Positions 1 to 7,845 of a DNA stretch of 23,138 nt are shown in pieces. Below the pieces are notes generated by a model. It was given only the letters and a program-made list of their open reading frames with translations, made no database searches and was not told where the DNA came from. Source of the DNA: ZCTH02-B3 sp036563895 (GTDB lineage: Bacteria > Bacillota > Bacilli > Paenibacillales > Paenibacillaceae). The DNA lies in the NCBI GenBank assembly GCA_036563895.1, contig DATCLN010000150.1, forward strand, positions 1 through 23,138, given 5' to 3'. Each line of letters begins with the position of its first letter. Positions within the stretch are counted from its first letter, which is position 1. The position numbers and the translations under genes are program-made.

Positions 1-867
1 GTGGAGTATGTGACGGCGCCCTTGCGGCGGGGCACGTACCGGTTCCTGCCGACGGTGGTGTCCACCCGCGACGTGTTCGGACTGTTCGAACACCGGGGCT
101 TCTGCGACAGCCCGATGACCGTCACGGTGCTGCCCCGCACCATCGACCTGCGGGAATGGTCCCCGGTGCGCATGGCCCGTAGCGGCTTCCATCAGCGCAC
201 GATGTCAGTCCTCTGGGCGCGGGAGACGACGCAGATCGACGGCGTGCGCGAATACATCCACGGCGACAGCCTGTCTCGCATCCACTGGAACGCCACCGCG
301 CGGACCGGTGAATGGAAGTCGAAGGAATTTGAACGGGAATCGCTGCCGCGCCTGGTCGTGCTGCTCGACCGCCAGGCGGCCGCCTACCGGACGGCGGAAG
401 GATTTGAACTGGCCGTCTCGGCGGCGGCGTCGGTGCTGGAACTGGGACTCAAGCGCGGCTTGCCGGTGGGGCTCGTGTCCATCGGCCGCAGCGGCCCCGT
501 CCTGTTTGGCGGGCAGCGGACGCCGGTGTCGCGGGAAGACCTGCTGGATCACCTGATCGATGTGGAAGCCGACGGCCAGGAGCCGCTGGCGGGCCTGGCG
601 ACGGCGGCGGCGGAGCGCTACGAGCCGGGCGTGTTTTGCGTCATCGTCAGCCCGGCGGCTTCTCCCGAGGCGATCGGACCGCTGGACGCCCTGGCCGCCA
701 GACGGATGGTGCCCTGCCACATCCACATTCGCGAAACGGCGCCGCACGGGGAAGAGGCCAAGGCCCTGGCGGCGTGGGAACGGGCGTTTGAGGCGCGCGG
801 ATGGCCCTTTTTCTCCATTGCGCGACTTGAGGATTTGACGCGGATGCCGGGGGTGGAAACCGCATGA
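1..867 (+). CDS. DUF58 domain protein (YeaD-like), 5'-truncated
   Basis: This is the C-terminal 288 residues of a DUF58 protein. The reading frame is open to the window edge, so the GTG at base 1 is probably an internal Val codon and not the start; family members are usually around 400 residues with N-terminal membrane segments, which are missing here. The family signature REYIHGD, then SRIHWNATART, then a KSKEFE stretch lies at about residues 83-110. After it comes a von Willebrand A-like fold with LVVLLDRQ near residue 118. DUF58 proteins usually sit between a MoxR-type AAA ATPase and a transglutaminase-like membrane protein; the second partner is present directly downstream with an ATGA overlap, and the ATPase would lie upstream outside the window. 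The biochemical role of the family is not firmly established. Family assignment is confident, function is not. Confidence 0.88.
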   Translation: MEYVTAPLRRGTYRFLPTVVSTRDVFGLFEHRGFCDSPMTVTVLPRTIDLREWSPVRMARSGFHQRTMSVLWARETTQIDGVREYIHGDSLSRIHWNATARTGEWKSKEFERESLPRLVVLLDRQAAAYRTAEGFELAVSAAASVLELGLKRGLPVGLVSIGRSGPVLFGGQRTPVSREDLLDHLIDVEADGQEPLAGLATAAAERYEPGVFCVIVSPAASPEAIGPLDALAARRMVPCHIHIRETAPHGEEAKALAAWERAFEARGWPFFSIARLEDLTRMPGVETA

Positions 868-3155
868 ACCGCAACGTCGACACCGTCTGGAGCCCGTTCC
901 GAGGGGCGAAGGCCGCGATGCTGCGCCGTCCCGGCCGGGCCCTGCGGCTCTGGAACGCCGCCCTCGACCGCCTGCCGCGCCTGCTGGCGCTGCTCATCGC
1001 GCTGCAGGTGACGGCGATTTTCAAGGATTACTGGTGGAAGGAAACCTACGAGATCGTATACGCCGGAATATGGGCGGCCGCCGTGACGGAGCTGCTGATC
1101 GGACGGCATGCCGTGCTGCGCTTTGTCCTACAGACGATCGTCGTCGTCTGGGCGACGGTCGTTTACACGCCGTTTGTGTGGCACGGCTGGCCCGACACCT
1201 GGCGCCGCTGGGGAGAGATCGCCGCGTTCGCGCAGGTGCACGGCATCCAGCTCGTGCCGTACGTTCCCATCGCCCTGGCGGTGCTGCTGTCCGCCCGCCT
1301 GGTCGCCTACTGGGCGGCGGGGAGGCGCCATGTGCTGGCCGTCATCTTGCTGTCCGTGGTGCTCATGGCCACCCTTGACTCGTTCTTCCCCCTCCTGCTT
1401 TGGCCCAACATCGCCGCCACGGTGGGGATCGGCCTCGTCTGGCTGGTGCTGCTGCATCTCCGCCAGCTGCGCGACCGCCATTTTGACAGCTGGAAAGCGC
1501 TTGCCGAGCGGCCCGTGGAGCTGGTGTTGCAGGCCGGGGCGGTGATCGGCCTCGTGCTGCTCTTTGGCACCTCCATGCCGCGGGCGCCGGCGCTGCTGGA
1601 AGACCCGTACACCCTGTTTCTCATCGCCCAGGGGCGCGAGGTCCCCACCTTCAACGGGGAAGCCGGCGTGCTGCAGAATCCGCTGTTCCTGCCGGCCGCC
1701 AGTTCCCTGTCGGGTTACGGCCGCAACGACGAGGTCATCGGAGGGACGTTCGAATACGACTACTCCCCGGTCATGGAGATCACCACGACCCACCGCAGCT
1801 ACTGGCGCGGGGAGACCAAGGCGATCTACACCGGGCGGGGATGGGTGGACGCCCCGGAACCCGAACTCATGCGCGTGGGCCTGCCGGAAGAATCGGGGGG
1901 CATTCCCCTCCCCGTGCCGCAGTCACGGGAAAACGCCAATGTGGAAATCGTGGAGCAGACGGTCACCATTCTCCGGGATGAACCGATCCCCGTATTGTTC
2001 GGCGCGGGACCCATCGTGTCGCTGCAGGCGCTGGAAAGCGGCTCGCAGCGGGGGCCGGCCTGGAACGCGGAAGAGTGGGAGCTCGTCTTTTCCCGTCCGA
2101 CGCGGGTGCAGACCTATTCCGTCGTTTCGGAAACGCTGGTGCTGGACGAGGAGGCCCTGCGGCTGACGACGGCGCGCCCCGTCGGCGATCCGGGAGATCT
2201 GGCCGTCTACCTGCAGCTTCCGGACGATCTGCCGGACAGGGTGCGGCAGCTGGCGCAGGAAGTGACCGCGGGAGCGACCAACGACTACGACCGGGCGAAA
2301 CTGCTGGAAGCCTATCTGAAGGAAAACTATCCGTACACCAACACCCCGGACCTGTCCCGTCAGCGCAGCCGGGATGTGGCGGACGCGTTTCTGTTCGAAA
2401 TCCGGGAAGGCTACTGCGACTACTATTCCACCGCATTCGTCGTCATGGCCCGTTCCATCGGCCTGCCGGCCCGGTGGGTCAAGGGCTATGCCACGGGATA
2501 TGATCCGGCGGTGGAGGAGCTTTTCCGGCTGACCCAGGGCGAGTATACCCCCGATCCGGTGGGCGCCGGTACCTACATCGTGCGCAACGCGGATGCCCAT
2601 TCCTGGGCAGAGGTGTATTTCGAAGGGTTCGGCTGGGTGCCCTTCGAGCCGACGGCCGGCTTTATCATGCCGCTTCGGGTGTTTACGGAAACGGAAAACG
2701 AGGAAATCTTGCCGGTGTCCGGCGACGCGTCCGGATCTTCCGAAACGGCGGGCGGAGGCTCCGTGGTGGGCCGGGGCTTGGCCGCGGCCGCGGCTTCCGT
2801 CGCCGCGGGAGCCGTCGTGCTGGCGCTGTCGGCGTGGCTCGGCTGGCGGTACCGGGAGCGCCTGACGGCGCTGTGGTACCGGTTGCGCTACCGCGGCGCG
2901 ACGCCCAACGAACGCATCGTGATGGAAATGCACCGGTTCATCCGGTTCATGCGGCGCAGGGGACTGCGCCGCGAGCGGCACGAGACGATGCGGGAAACCA
3001 TCGGCAGATGGGGTGCCTCCATCGGGGACCTTCGCGGCGAGCTGGATCAGGTGCTGCTCCAGTTCGAGGCGGCCCTGTACGGGCCGGTCGCCGGAAGCGA
3101 GGAGAACTACCGGCAGTTCGCCGAGCGGATCCGCAATATCCGGAAATCGATGTAA
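864..3155 (+). CDS. Membrane transglutaminase-like protein (YebA/TgpA-like, DUF3488-transglutaminase-DUF4129)
   Basis: This is a 763-residue membrane protein. The first ~230 residues hold about seven hydrophobic segments. A periplasmic-side transglutaminase-like domain covers roughly residues 440-610. A further membrane segment lies near 635-660, and a cytoplasmic DUF4129-like tail rich in Arg follows. The transglutaminase/protease triad can be read: Cys518 in EGYCDYYSTAF, His579 in DAHSWAEVYFEGFGW, and an acidic residue, Glu595, in VPFEPTAG where many relatives have Asp. The ATG overlaps the TGA of the DUF58 gene (ATGA), indicating translational coupling. Proteins of this architecture are thought to act on extracytoplasmic peptides or the cell wall, but the substrate is unknown. 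An intrinsic terminator follows immediately, so this is the last gene of its operon. Confidence 0.9.
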   Translation: MNRNVDTVWSPFRGAKAAMLRRPGRALRLWNAALDRLPRLLALLIALQVTAIFKDYWWKETYEIVYAGIWAAAVTELLIGRHAVLRFVLQTIVVVWATVVYTPFVWHGWPDTWRRWGEIAAFAQVHGIQLVPYVPIALAVLLSARLVAYWAAGRRHVLAVILLSVVLMATLDSFFPLLLWPNIAATVGIGLVWLVLLHLRQLRDRHFDSWKALAERPVELVLQAGAVIGLVLLFGTSMPRAPALLEDPYTLFLIAQGREVPTFNGEAGVLQNPLFLPAASSLSGYGRNDEVIGGTFEYDYSPVMEITTTHRSYWRGETKAIYTGRGWVDAPEPELMRVGLPEESGGIPLPVPQSRENANVEIVEQTVTILRDEPIPVLFGAGPIVSLQALESGSQRGPAWNAEEWELVFSRPTRVQTYSVVSETLVLDEEALRLTTARPVGDPGDLAVYLQLPDDLPDRVRQLAQEVTAGATNDYDRAKLLEAYLKENYPYTNTPDLSRQRSRDVADAFLFEIREGYCDYYSTAFVVMARSIGLPARWVKGYATGYDPAVEELFRLTQGEYTPDPVGAGTYIVRNADAHSWAEVYFEGFGWVPFEPTAGFIMPLRVFTETENEEILPVSGDASGSSETAGGGSVVGRGLAAAAASVAAGAVVLALSAWLGWRYRERLTALWYRLRYRGATPNERIVMEMHRFIRFMRRRGLRRERHETMRETIGRWGASIGDLRGELDQVLLQFEAALYGPVAGSEENYRQFAERIRNIRKSM

Positions 3156-3159
3156 TAGG

Positions 3160-3191
3160 CGGTCCTGCCGCTTGCCGGCGGACCGTTTTTT
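3160..3191 (+). terminator. Intrinsic terminator of the DUF58-transglutaminase operon
   Basis: The stem is CGGTCC (one bulged T) GCCG paired with CGGC GGACCG, followed by six T residues. It starts four bases after the TAA of the transglutaminase gene. It separates that operon from the yqeG operon, whose likely promoter begins inside the T tract. Confidence 0.82.
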
Positions 3192-3219
3192 GCACCGCTC
3201 CGCGGGTTTGTGCTATGTT
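3190..3219 (+). promoter_or_regulatory. Probable sigma-A promoter of the yqeG operon
   Basis: TTGCAC at 3190-3195 and TATGTT at 3214-3219 are separated by 18 bases. A TG at 3211-3212 gives an extended -10 (TGCTATGTT). It lies 60-90 bases before the yqeG start and directly after a terminator, which is where a new transcript must begin. Confidence 0.55.
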
Positions 3220-3279
3220 ATATTTTGTTCCGCCATATTTGCCAATCCATCTCCGGGAGGAAACGGGAGCCGTTTGCGG

Positions 3280-3813
3280 ATGTTTGAGTATCTGCTGCCG
3301 GAAGGCGTCTTTCGCAGCGTGTACGAGATCGACCTGGACATGCTGCGGAAGCTCGGCTTTCTGGGCATCATCGCCGATCTGGACAACACGCTGGTGAGCG
3401 CCCGCACCACCGCGGCCACGCCGGAGCTGGCGCGATGGATGGAAGGGGTGCGCGAGCGGGGATTTCGCGTCGTCATCGTCTCCAACAACCGCCGCGCCCG
3501 CGTGTCCGCCATCGCCGAGCCTTTGGGCGTTCCGTACATTTCCTCGGCGCGCAAGCCGCTGGCCAGGGCGTTCCGCCAGGCGCTCCGCCTGCTCGAACTG
3601 CCCCCCGAACGGGTGGCGGTGATCGGCGACCAGCTGATTACCGACGTGCTTGGCGCGCGCCGGACCGGACTGCGTCCTTTTTTGGTGTCTCCCATCGCTC
3701 CCGGCGAGGAAGGGCTGGCGACGCAGATGAACCGGCTCATTGAACGGATCGCCCGGTCCCGGTTGCGCCGGAAGGGGCTGTGGCCGGACGGGGAAGGGAG
3801 TTGGCGCGGGTGA
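3280..3813 (+). CDS. yqeG: YqeG-family HAD phosphatase
   Basis: The product is a 177-residue HAD-superfamily phosphatase of the YqeG (HAD-IIIA) family. Motif I, DLDNTL, has Asp33 and Asp35, the nucleophile and acid/base. Motif II is in VIVSNN, the conserved Lys is in SARKPLARAF, and motif IV is IGDQLITDVLGA. Length matches the ~172-residue Bacillus protein. The ATG at 3280 is preceded by GGGAG at 3265-3269 with a 10-base spacer; an in-frame TTG six bases earlier is an alternative. The family includes mitochondrial phosphatidylglycerophosphate phosphatases, but the bacterial substrate is unsettled; its constant place before yqeH suggests a link with ribosome assembly or general housekeeping. 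It is the first gene of the operon and overlaps yqeH at a GTGA. Confidence 0.93.
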   Translation: MFEYLLPEGVFRSVYEIDLDMLRKLGFLGIIADLDNTLVSARTTAATPELARWMEGVRERGFRVVIVSNNRRARVSAIAEPLGVPYISSARKPLARAFRQALRLLELPPERVAVIGDQLITDVLGARRTGLRPFLVSPIAPGEEGLATQMNRLIERIARSRLRRKGLWPDGEGSWRG

Positions 3814-4949
3814 AGGACGACAAGCGGGAGCCGCAGGGAACGGCTCCCCGCCGTTGTTTTGGCTGCGGTGCGGTGCTGCAGAGCGAAAGCGAGGAGCTTC
3901 CGGGGTACGTGCCCGGCGCCGTCCTTGAACGGGATGAAGAGGTGCTTTGCCGGCGGTGCTTCCGCATCCGGCATTACAATGAAATTTCGGCGGTGACGGC
4001 CGACCGGGACGCGTTCCTCCGCCTGCTGGGCGGCATCGCGGAGACGGATTGCCTGGTGGTCCACATTGCCGATCTGTACGATATGGAGGGCAGCCTCATC
4101 ACCGGCCTCCACCGCTTCGTCGGCCGCAATCCCGTGCTGCTGGTGGCGAACAAGCTGGACCTTCTGCCAAAGGTCACCAACCGGTCCCGACTCTTGGCCT
4201 GGGTGCTCAGGCAGGCCCGGCGGAACGGCCTCGAACCGGTCGAGGCGGTGCTTTGCAGCGCCCGCCGGAACGAAGGCGTCGACCGGTTGGCGGAGACGAT
4301 CCGCCGACTGGCGGGCGGGCGCGACGTGTATGTGGTGGGCGCGACCAACGTCGGCAAGAGCGCCCTGATCAACCGCCTCATCGCCGAATACGGCGATTTC
4401 GCGCGGGAGCTCACCGTCTCCCGTTATCCGGGCACGACGCTGGACGCCATCCGCATTCCTTTGCGCGACGGCATGCAGCTGGTGGACACGCCGGGCATCG
4501 TGTATTCCCACCGGCTGACCGAAGTCGTTCCCCGGCGCGCCCTGGGGGCGGTGTTGCCCGAGAAGCCCTTCCGTCCCCTTACCTATCAGCTGAACGCAAG
4601 GCAGACGCTGTTTTTCGGCGGGATGGTCCGCTTCGATTTTCTGGAGGGAGAGCGGCAGTCTTTCACGGCGTATGTGTCCCCGGCGCTGAAGGTGCACCGG
4701 ACGAAGCTGGAACGGGCGGACGAGCTTTTTGCCGCGCAGCGGGGGAAGCTCCTCGTTCCGCCGGCGGAAGAGGATCTGGACCGGATGCCGCCGCTGGAGC
4801 GGCATGAACTGCGCATCGGATCGGACCAGCACCGGGACGTGTTCGTTTCCGGGCTGGGCTGGATCAAGGCCAACAGCACGGCAGGCGCGCTGGTCGCCCT
4901 GCACGTGCCGAAGGGCGTCAGGGCCGGTTTGCGCGAGGTCATGCTGTAG
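3810..4949 (+). CDS. yqeH: Ribosome biogenesis GTPase YqeH
   Basis: The product is a circularly permuted GTPase needed for 30S subunit assembly in Bacillus. An N-terminal zinc finger has Cys16-x2-Cys19 and Cys47-x2-Cys50. The G motifs then appear in permuted order: G4 (VANKLD), G5 (CSAR), G1/P-loop (GATNVGKSA), and G3 (DTPG). A C-terminal domain of about 150 residues follows. I chose the GTG at 3810 (379 residues) because GGGAAGGGAG ends nine bases before it and it forms a GTGA overlap with the yqeG stop. An in-frame start at 3780 would add ten Arg/Gly-rich residues and has no ribosome binding site. Length is close to the 366-residue Bacillus subtilis protein. Confidence 0.95.
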   Translation: MKDDKREPQGTAPRRCFGCGAVLQSESEELPGYVPGAVLERDEEVLCRRCFRIRHYNEISAVTADRDAFLRLLGGIAETDCLVVHIADLYDMEGSLITGLHRFVGRNPVLLVANKLDLLPKVTNRSRLLAWVLRQARRNGLEPVEAVLCSARRNEGVDRLAETIRRLAGGRDVYVVGATNVGKSALINRLIAEYGDFARELTVSRYPGTTLDAIRIPLRDGMQLVDTPGIVYSHRLTEVVPRRALGAVLPEKPFRPLTYQLNARQTLFFGGMVRFDFLEGERQSFTAYVSPALKVHRTKLERADELFAAQRGKLLVPPAEEDLDRMPPLERHELRIGSDQHRDVFVSGLGWIKANSTAGALVALHVPKGVRAGLREVML

Positions 4950-4992
4950 GGCTGCCGGTCGGCGTTATTTTTGGTATCATTTTGGTAACCTT

Positions 4993-5009
4993 GCCTGCGA
5001 TGCGCAGGC
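4993..5009 (+). other. Perfect 7-bp hairpin in the yqeH-aroE gap
   Basis: GCCTGCG and CGCAGGC are separated by ATG, giving a tight stem-loop in the 115-base gap between yqeH and aroE. No T tract follows, so it is not a normal intrinsic terminator. It could be an RNA-processing or stabilising hairpin. I see no convincing promoter in this gap, so aroE is probably cotranscribed with yqeH. Confidence 0.4.
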
Positions 5010-5064
5010 TGGATCCGCAGGTTGGAACGGGAAGGAATTCGTTGGGGAGGAGGCCGGCTGGGAA

Positions 5065-5916
5065 ATGGACAGCCATACGATATTTTTCGGGGTGATCGGC
5101 GATCCGGTGCGGCATTCACGTTCCCCCGTCATGTTCACCCGGGCCTTCGCCGAGAGCGGCTACAACGGGGCTTACGGTGCGTTCCACGTAACCGCCGACC
5201 GGCTGGCGGAGGCGATCGCCGGGATGCGGGCGCTCGGCTTCGGCGGGCTCAACGTGACCATACCGCACAAGGTGGCGGTCATGCAGTATCTGGACGAGAT
5301 CGACGAAAGCGCCCGGGGAGCCGGGGCGGTCAACATGATCGCCAACAAGGATGGCCGCCTGGTGGGCTATAATACGGATGGACCCGGTTATGTCCGGTCG
5401 CTCAAGGAGGAATGCGAGCCGGAGCTCGCCGGCAAAACCATCGTCCTGGCAGGCAGCGGAGGCGCCGCCCGCGGCATCCTGTGGGCGCTGGTCCGGGAGA
5501 AGCCGGCCCGCATCACGGTGGTGAACCGCACCTACGAGAAGGCGGCGGAGCTGGCCGGCCGGTTCGCGTCGGAGGCCGACGTCCGCGCACTGCCGTGGGA
5601 CAGGCTGCAAAGCGCCTGCGCCGAAGCCGATATTGTGATCAATACCACTTCCATCGGCATGGCGCCGAACACGGAGGCGACGCCCATCGATCCTTCCTGG
5701 CTGCGTCCCGGCGCGGTGGCCAGCGACATCATCTACAATCCGCCCAAGACGGCGTTTCTGCGCGGCGCGGAAGCCCGCGGCTGCCGCATCCACGGAGGCG
5801 TGGGCATGTTCGTGTACCAGGCCGTGTACAATTTCGAGATCTGGACGGGTATGCCCGCCCCCGTCGCGGCGATGCGCGAGGCCGTGCTGGAATCGCTGAA
5901 GCGGGAGGGCAAATGA
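5065..5916 (+). CDS. aroE: Shikimate dehydrogenase (NADP+)
   Basis: This enzyme reduces 3-dehydroshikimate to shikimate with NADPH in the chorismate pathway. The 283-residue product has the substrate-binding motif HSRSP at 17-21 and the catalytic pair Lys69 (NVTIPHK) and Asp105 (YNTDGPGY). The nucleotide loop is GSGGAARG, followed by the NRT motif used for NADP selectivity. The C-terminal GGVGMFVYQA includes the conserved Gln region. The ATG at 5065 follows GGGGAGGAGG with an 11-base spacer. Its location between yqeH and nadD matches Bacillus, where the gene is called aroD. The stop overlaps the next start (ATGA). Confidence 0.96.
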   Translation: MDSHTIFFGVIGDPVRHSRSPVMFTRAFAESGYNGAYGAFHVTADRLAEAIAGMRALGFGGLNVTIPHKVAVMQYLDEIDESARGAGAVNMIANKDGRLVGYNTDGPGYVRSLKEECEPELAGKTIVLAGSGGAARGILWALVREKPARITVVNRTYEKAAELAGRFASEADVRALPWDRLQSACAEADIVINTTSIGMAPNTEATPIDPSWLRPGAVASDIIYNPPKTAFLRGAEARGCRIHGGVGMFVYQAVYNFEIWTGMPAPVAAMREAVLESLKREGK

Positions 5917-6506
5917 CGTTGCGGACGGGCCTGTTCGGCGGCACGTTCGATCCGGTGCATTTCGGCCATCTGATGGCGGCGGAGGCCGCCCGGGAAGCGG
6001 CGGATCTGGCGGAGGTCTGGTTCGTGCCGGTCCACGTGCCGCCCCACAAGCCGCCGCCGGAAGCCACTGTCCGGCAAAGGCTGGACATGCTGGAGCTGGC
6101 GATCCGGGGCGTTCCGCATTTTCGGGTGGAACCCATCGAGCTGGACCGTCCGGGGCCGTCCTACACCATCGACACCATCGAGGCCCTCGGGCGGCGTTTT
6201 CCGGACCGGTCGTTTTACCTGATCGTCGGGTCGGACATGGCCAACGACCTGCCCAACTGGCACCGCGCGGAAGAGCTGGCGCGGCGCGTGCGGTTCATCG
6301 CGCTGGAACGTCCGGGGGAGCCCGTGCGGGAAGAGGCGCTTCCGGAGCCGTTCAGGGAACGCCTGATGCGGGCGCCGATGCCGCCGGTGGGCATCGCCTC
6401 GGCGGAGATCCGCCGCAGGGTGCGGGAAGGGCGTTCGATCCGGTTTTACGTGCCGGAGCCGGTGCGGGAGTATATTGCGGGGAATGGTCTTTATGCTAAA
6501 AACTGA
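5913..6506 (+). CDS. nadD: Nicotinate-nucleotide adenylyltransferase
   Basis: The enzyme adenylates nicotinate mononucleotide to deamido-NAD, a step of NAD synthesis. The 197-residue product begins with the nucleotidyltransferase motif GGTFDPVHFGH (His16 and His19). It has PPHKPP in the substrate loop, and the second signature is IASAEIR at 161-167, a variant of ISSTxIR. The ATG forms an ATGA overlap with aroE. Its GGGAGGG ribosome binding site is only 3-4 bases away, so an in-frame TTG at 5919 is a possible alternative. In Bacillus subtilis yqeI (YhbY-type RNA-binding protein) lies between aroE and nadD; there is no room for it here. Confidence 0.95.
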   Translation: MTLRTGLFGGTFDPVHFGHLMAAEAAREAADLAEVWFVPVHVPPHKPPPEATVRQRLDMLELAIRGVPHFRVEPIELDRPGPSYTIDTIEALGRRFPDRSFYLIVGSDMANDLPNWHRAEELARRVRFIALERPGEPVREEALPEPFRERLMRAPMPPVGIASAEIRRRVREGRSIRFYVPEPVREYIAGNGLYAKN

Positions 6507-7083
6507 ACTGGCACCTCTGGCGGAAGCGGTCCGCCGGCAGATGTCGGAGCGGCGCTGGAACCACACCCTCGGGGTGGTCGGAGCGGCGCGGGAGCTGGCG
6601 GAGCGTTTCGGAGGAGACGCGGACAAGGCCGAACTGGCTGCGCTGCTGCACGATTACGCGAAGGACTGGCCGGCGGAACGGCTGGAGCGGGTCCTGCGGG
6701 AGCAGGGGCTGGCGCCGGATCTGCTGGAGTACGACAAGGAGCTGTGGCACGCGCCTGTCGGCGCCTGGGCCGTCCGGGAAGAACTCGGCATCGCCGACGA
6801 AGAGGTGCTGGACGCGATCCGCTGGCATACGTCCGGACGGGAAGGCATGACGCTGCTCGACAAGATCGTCTGTCTGGCCGACTATATCGAGCCCGGCCGG
6901 AATTATCCCGGCGCGGAGGACATCCGGGAACTGTCCCGGCTGGACCTGGACGGGGCGCTGGCTGCGGCGTTCGGCAACACGATCCGGTTTCTGCTGGAGC
7001 GGGGAAGGCTGATTTATCCGCTGACCGTGCTGGCGCGCAACGACCTTTTGCGCGGCGCGATGCGGCGGAAGGAACAATCCTGA
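6493..7083 (+). CDS. yqeK: YqeK, HD-domain diadenosine tetraphosphate (Ap4A) hydrolase family
   Basis: This is a 196-residue HD-domain protein. Metal-binding residues are visible as His24 (RWNHTLGV), His53-Asp54 (LLHDYAKDW), His86 (LWHAPVGA), His112 (RWHTSG) and Asp130 (LADYIEPGR). Members of this family have been shown to hydrolyse Ap4A symmetrically to ADP. I chose the ATG at 6493 because GGGGA (6479-6483) lies nine bases upstream. In-frame starts at 6475 (TTG) and 6484 are less well placed. The gene overlaps nadD by 14 bases, and the two are often adjacent or fused in Gram-positive bacteria. Confidence 0.93.
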   Translation: MLKTELAPLAEAVRRQMSERRWNHTLGVVGAARELAERFGGDADKAELAALLHDYAKDWPAERLERVLREQGLAPDLLEYDKELWHAPVGAWAVREELGIADEEVLDAIRWHTSGREGMTLLDKIVCLADYIEPGRNYPGAEDIRELSRLDLDGALAAAFGNTIRFLLERGRLIYPLTVLARNDLLRGAMRRKEQS

Positions 7084-7096
7084 AGGAGGCCGATAC

Positions 7097-7441
7097 ATGG
7101 CAGTGACGGCGGATGCTCTGCTGCGCACGGTCGTCCGCGCCGCGGAGGACAAGAAGGCTCACGACGTGGTGGTGCTGGACCTGAAGGGAATCTCGCTGGT
7201 GGCGGACTATTTCGTCATCTGCCACGGCAATTCGGACACGCAGGTGCAGGCGATCGCCTGGGAAATCCGCGACAAGGCCGAGGAGCTGGGCGCCCGGGTG
7301 CGCGTCGAGGGCATGGAGAGCGCCCGTTGGGTGCTCCTGGACATGGGCGACGTGGTGGCGCACGTCTTCCACCGCGAGGAACGGGAATATTACCATCTCG
7401 AGGGACTGTGGTCCGACGCGAAATCCGTGGAATTCGTCTGA
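7097..7441 (+). CDS. rsfS: Ribosomal silencing factor RsfS
   Basis: The product is a 114-residue DUF143/Iojap protein that binds ribosomal protein L14 and blocks subunit joining during starvation. The family core is visible: VVLDLKGISLVADYFVI near residues 23-39, then VEGMESARWVLLDMGDVVAHVF, and YYHLEGLW near the C-terminus. The start is supported by AAGGAGG at 7083-7089 with a seven-base spacer. It is the last gene of the yqeG operon. The yqeM-type methyltransferase that follows it in Bacillus subtilis is absent, and the leuS promoter begins 12 bases after the stop codon. Confidence 0.95.
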   Translation: MAVTADALLRTVVRAAEDKKAHDVVVLDLKGISLVADYFVICHGNSDTQVQAIAWEIRDKAEELGARVRVEGMESARWVLLDMGDVVAHVFHREEREYYHLEGLWSDAKSVEFV

Positions 7442-7452
7442 CGCCGCCAGCC

Positions 7453-7482
7453 TTGACAGCCGTCGCTTCCGATGGCTATAAT
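7453..7482 (+). promoter_or_regulatory. Consensus sigma-A promoter for the T-box-leuS transcript
   Basis: A perfect TTGACA (7453-7458) and a perfect TATAAT (7477-7482) are separated by 18 bases. Transcription would start near 7489, just before the T-box leader. The promoter lies immediately after rsfS, with no terminator between them. Confidence 0.85.
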
Positions 7483-7488
7483 CATTTC

Positions 7489-7766
7489 CAAAATCATACG
7501 GAACGGGCGAAGAAGAGGAGCAGTAGTCCCGCCCGCGCCACCCAGAGAACCGGCGGTTGGTGCGAGCCGGCTGGCGCGAAGGACGAACTCGCCTCGGAGC
7601 CTCCGCGCGCAGGACGGGCGTTCCCGGAGCAAGCGCGGCGCCGCCCCGCGATAAGGGGCAAGAGTGGGCGGACCCAAGCAGGGATTCCGCCAACTAGGGT
7701 GGTACCACGGGAAGAAGGCAGATCCTCTCGTCCCTAGCGTGACGGCTAGCGGCGGGGGGATTTTTT
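7489..7766 (+). promoter_or_regulatory. Leucine T-box riboswitch controlling leuS
   Basis: This tRNA-sensing leader pauses or continues transcription according to charging of tRNA-Leu. Stem I shows the S-turn strands AGTA (7522-7525) and GAA (7585-7587), with the specifier codon CTC (Leu) directly after at 7588-7590. The T-box sequence GGGTGGTACCACGGG is at 7697-7711. Its variable base in TGGT (T at 7703) matches the A discriminator of tRNA-Leu. The antiterminator pairs CTAGGG (7694-7699) with CCCTAG (7732-7737). The competing terminator pairs CTAGC (7734-7738) with GCTAG (7745-7749), extended by CTCTC against a run of G, and ends in TTTTTT (7761-7766). Uncharged tRNA-Leu(GAG) is therefore predicted to allow leuS transcription. 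Confidence 0.93.
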
Positions 7767-7845
7767 GTGAACCGGGGAACGCATTCCGCCGGTTCGGGAT
7801 CTCATCACGGAGGAAGGGTCAAGATAGAAAGGGGAAATGCGTCCC

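Noticed and set aside
3213..4904. 563-codon minus-strand open frame opposite yqeG and yqeH
   Set aside because: It is antisense to two well-conserved genes, has no ribosome binding site or motif, and crosses the promoter region of the yqeG operon.
7472..7737. Short open frames within the region between rsfS and leuS
   Set aside because: They fall inside the T-box leader, whose structure explains the sequence; none has a plausible ribosome binding site.
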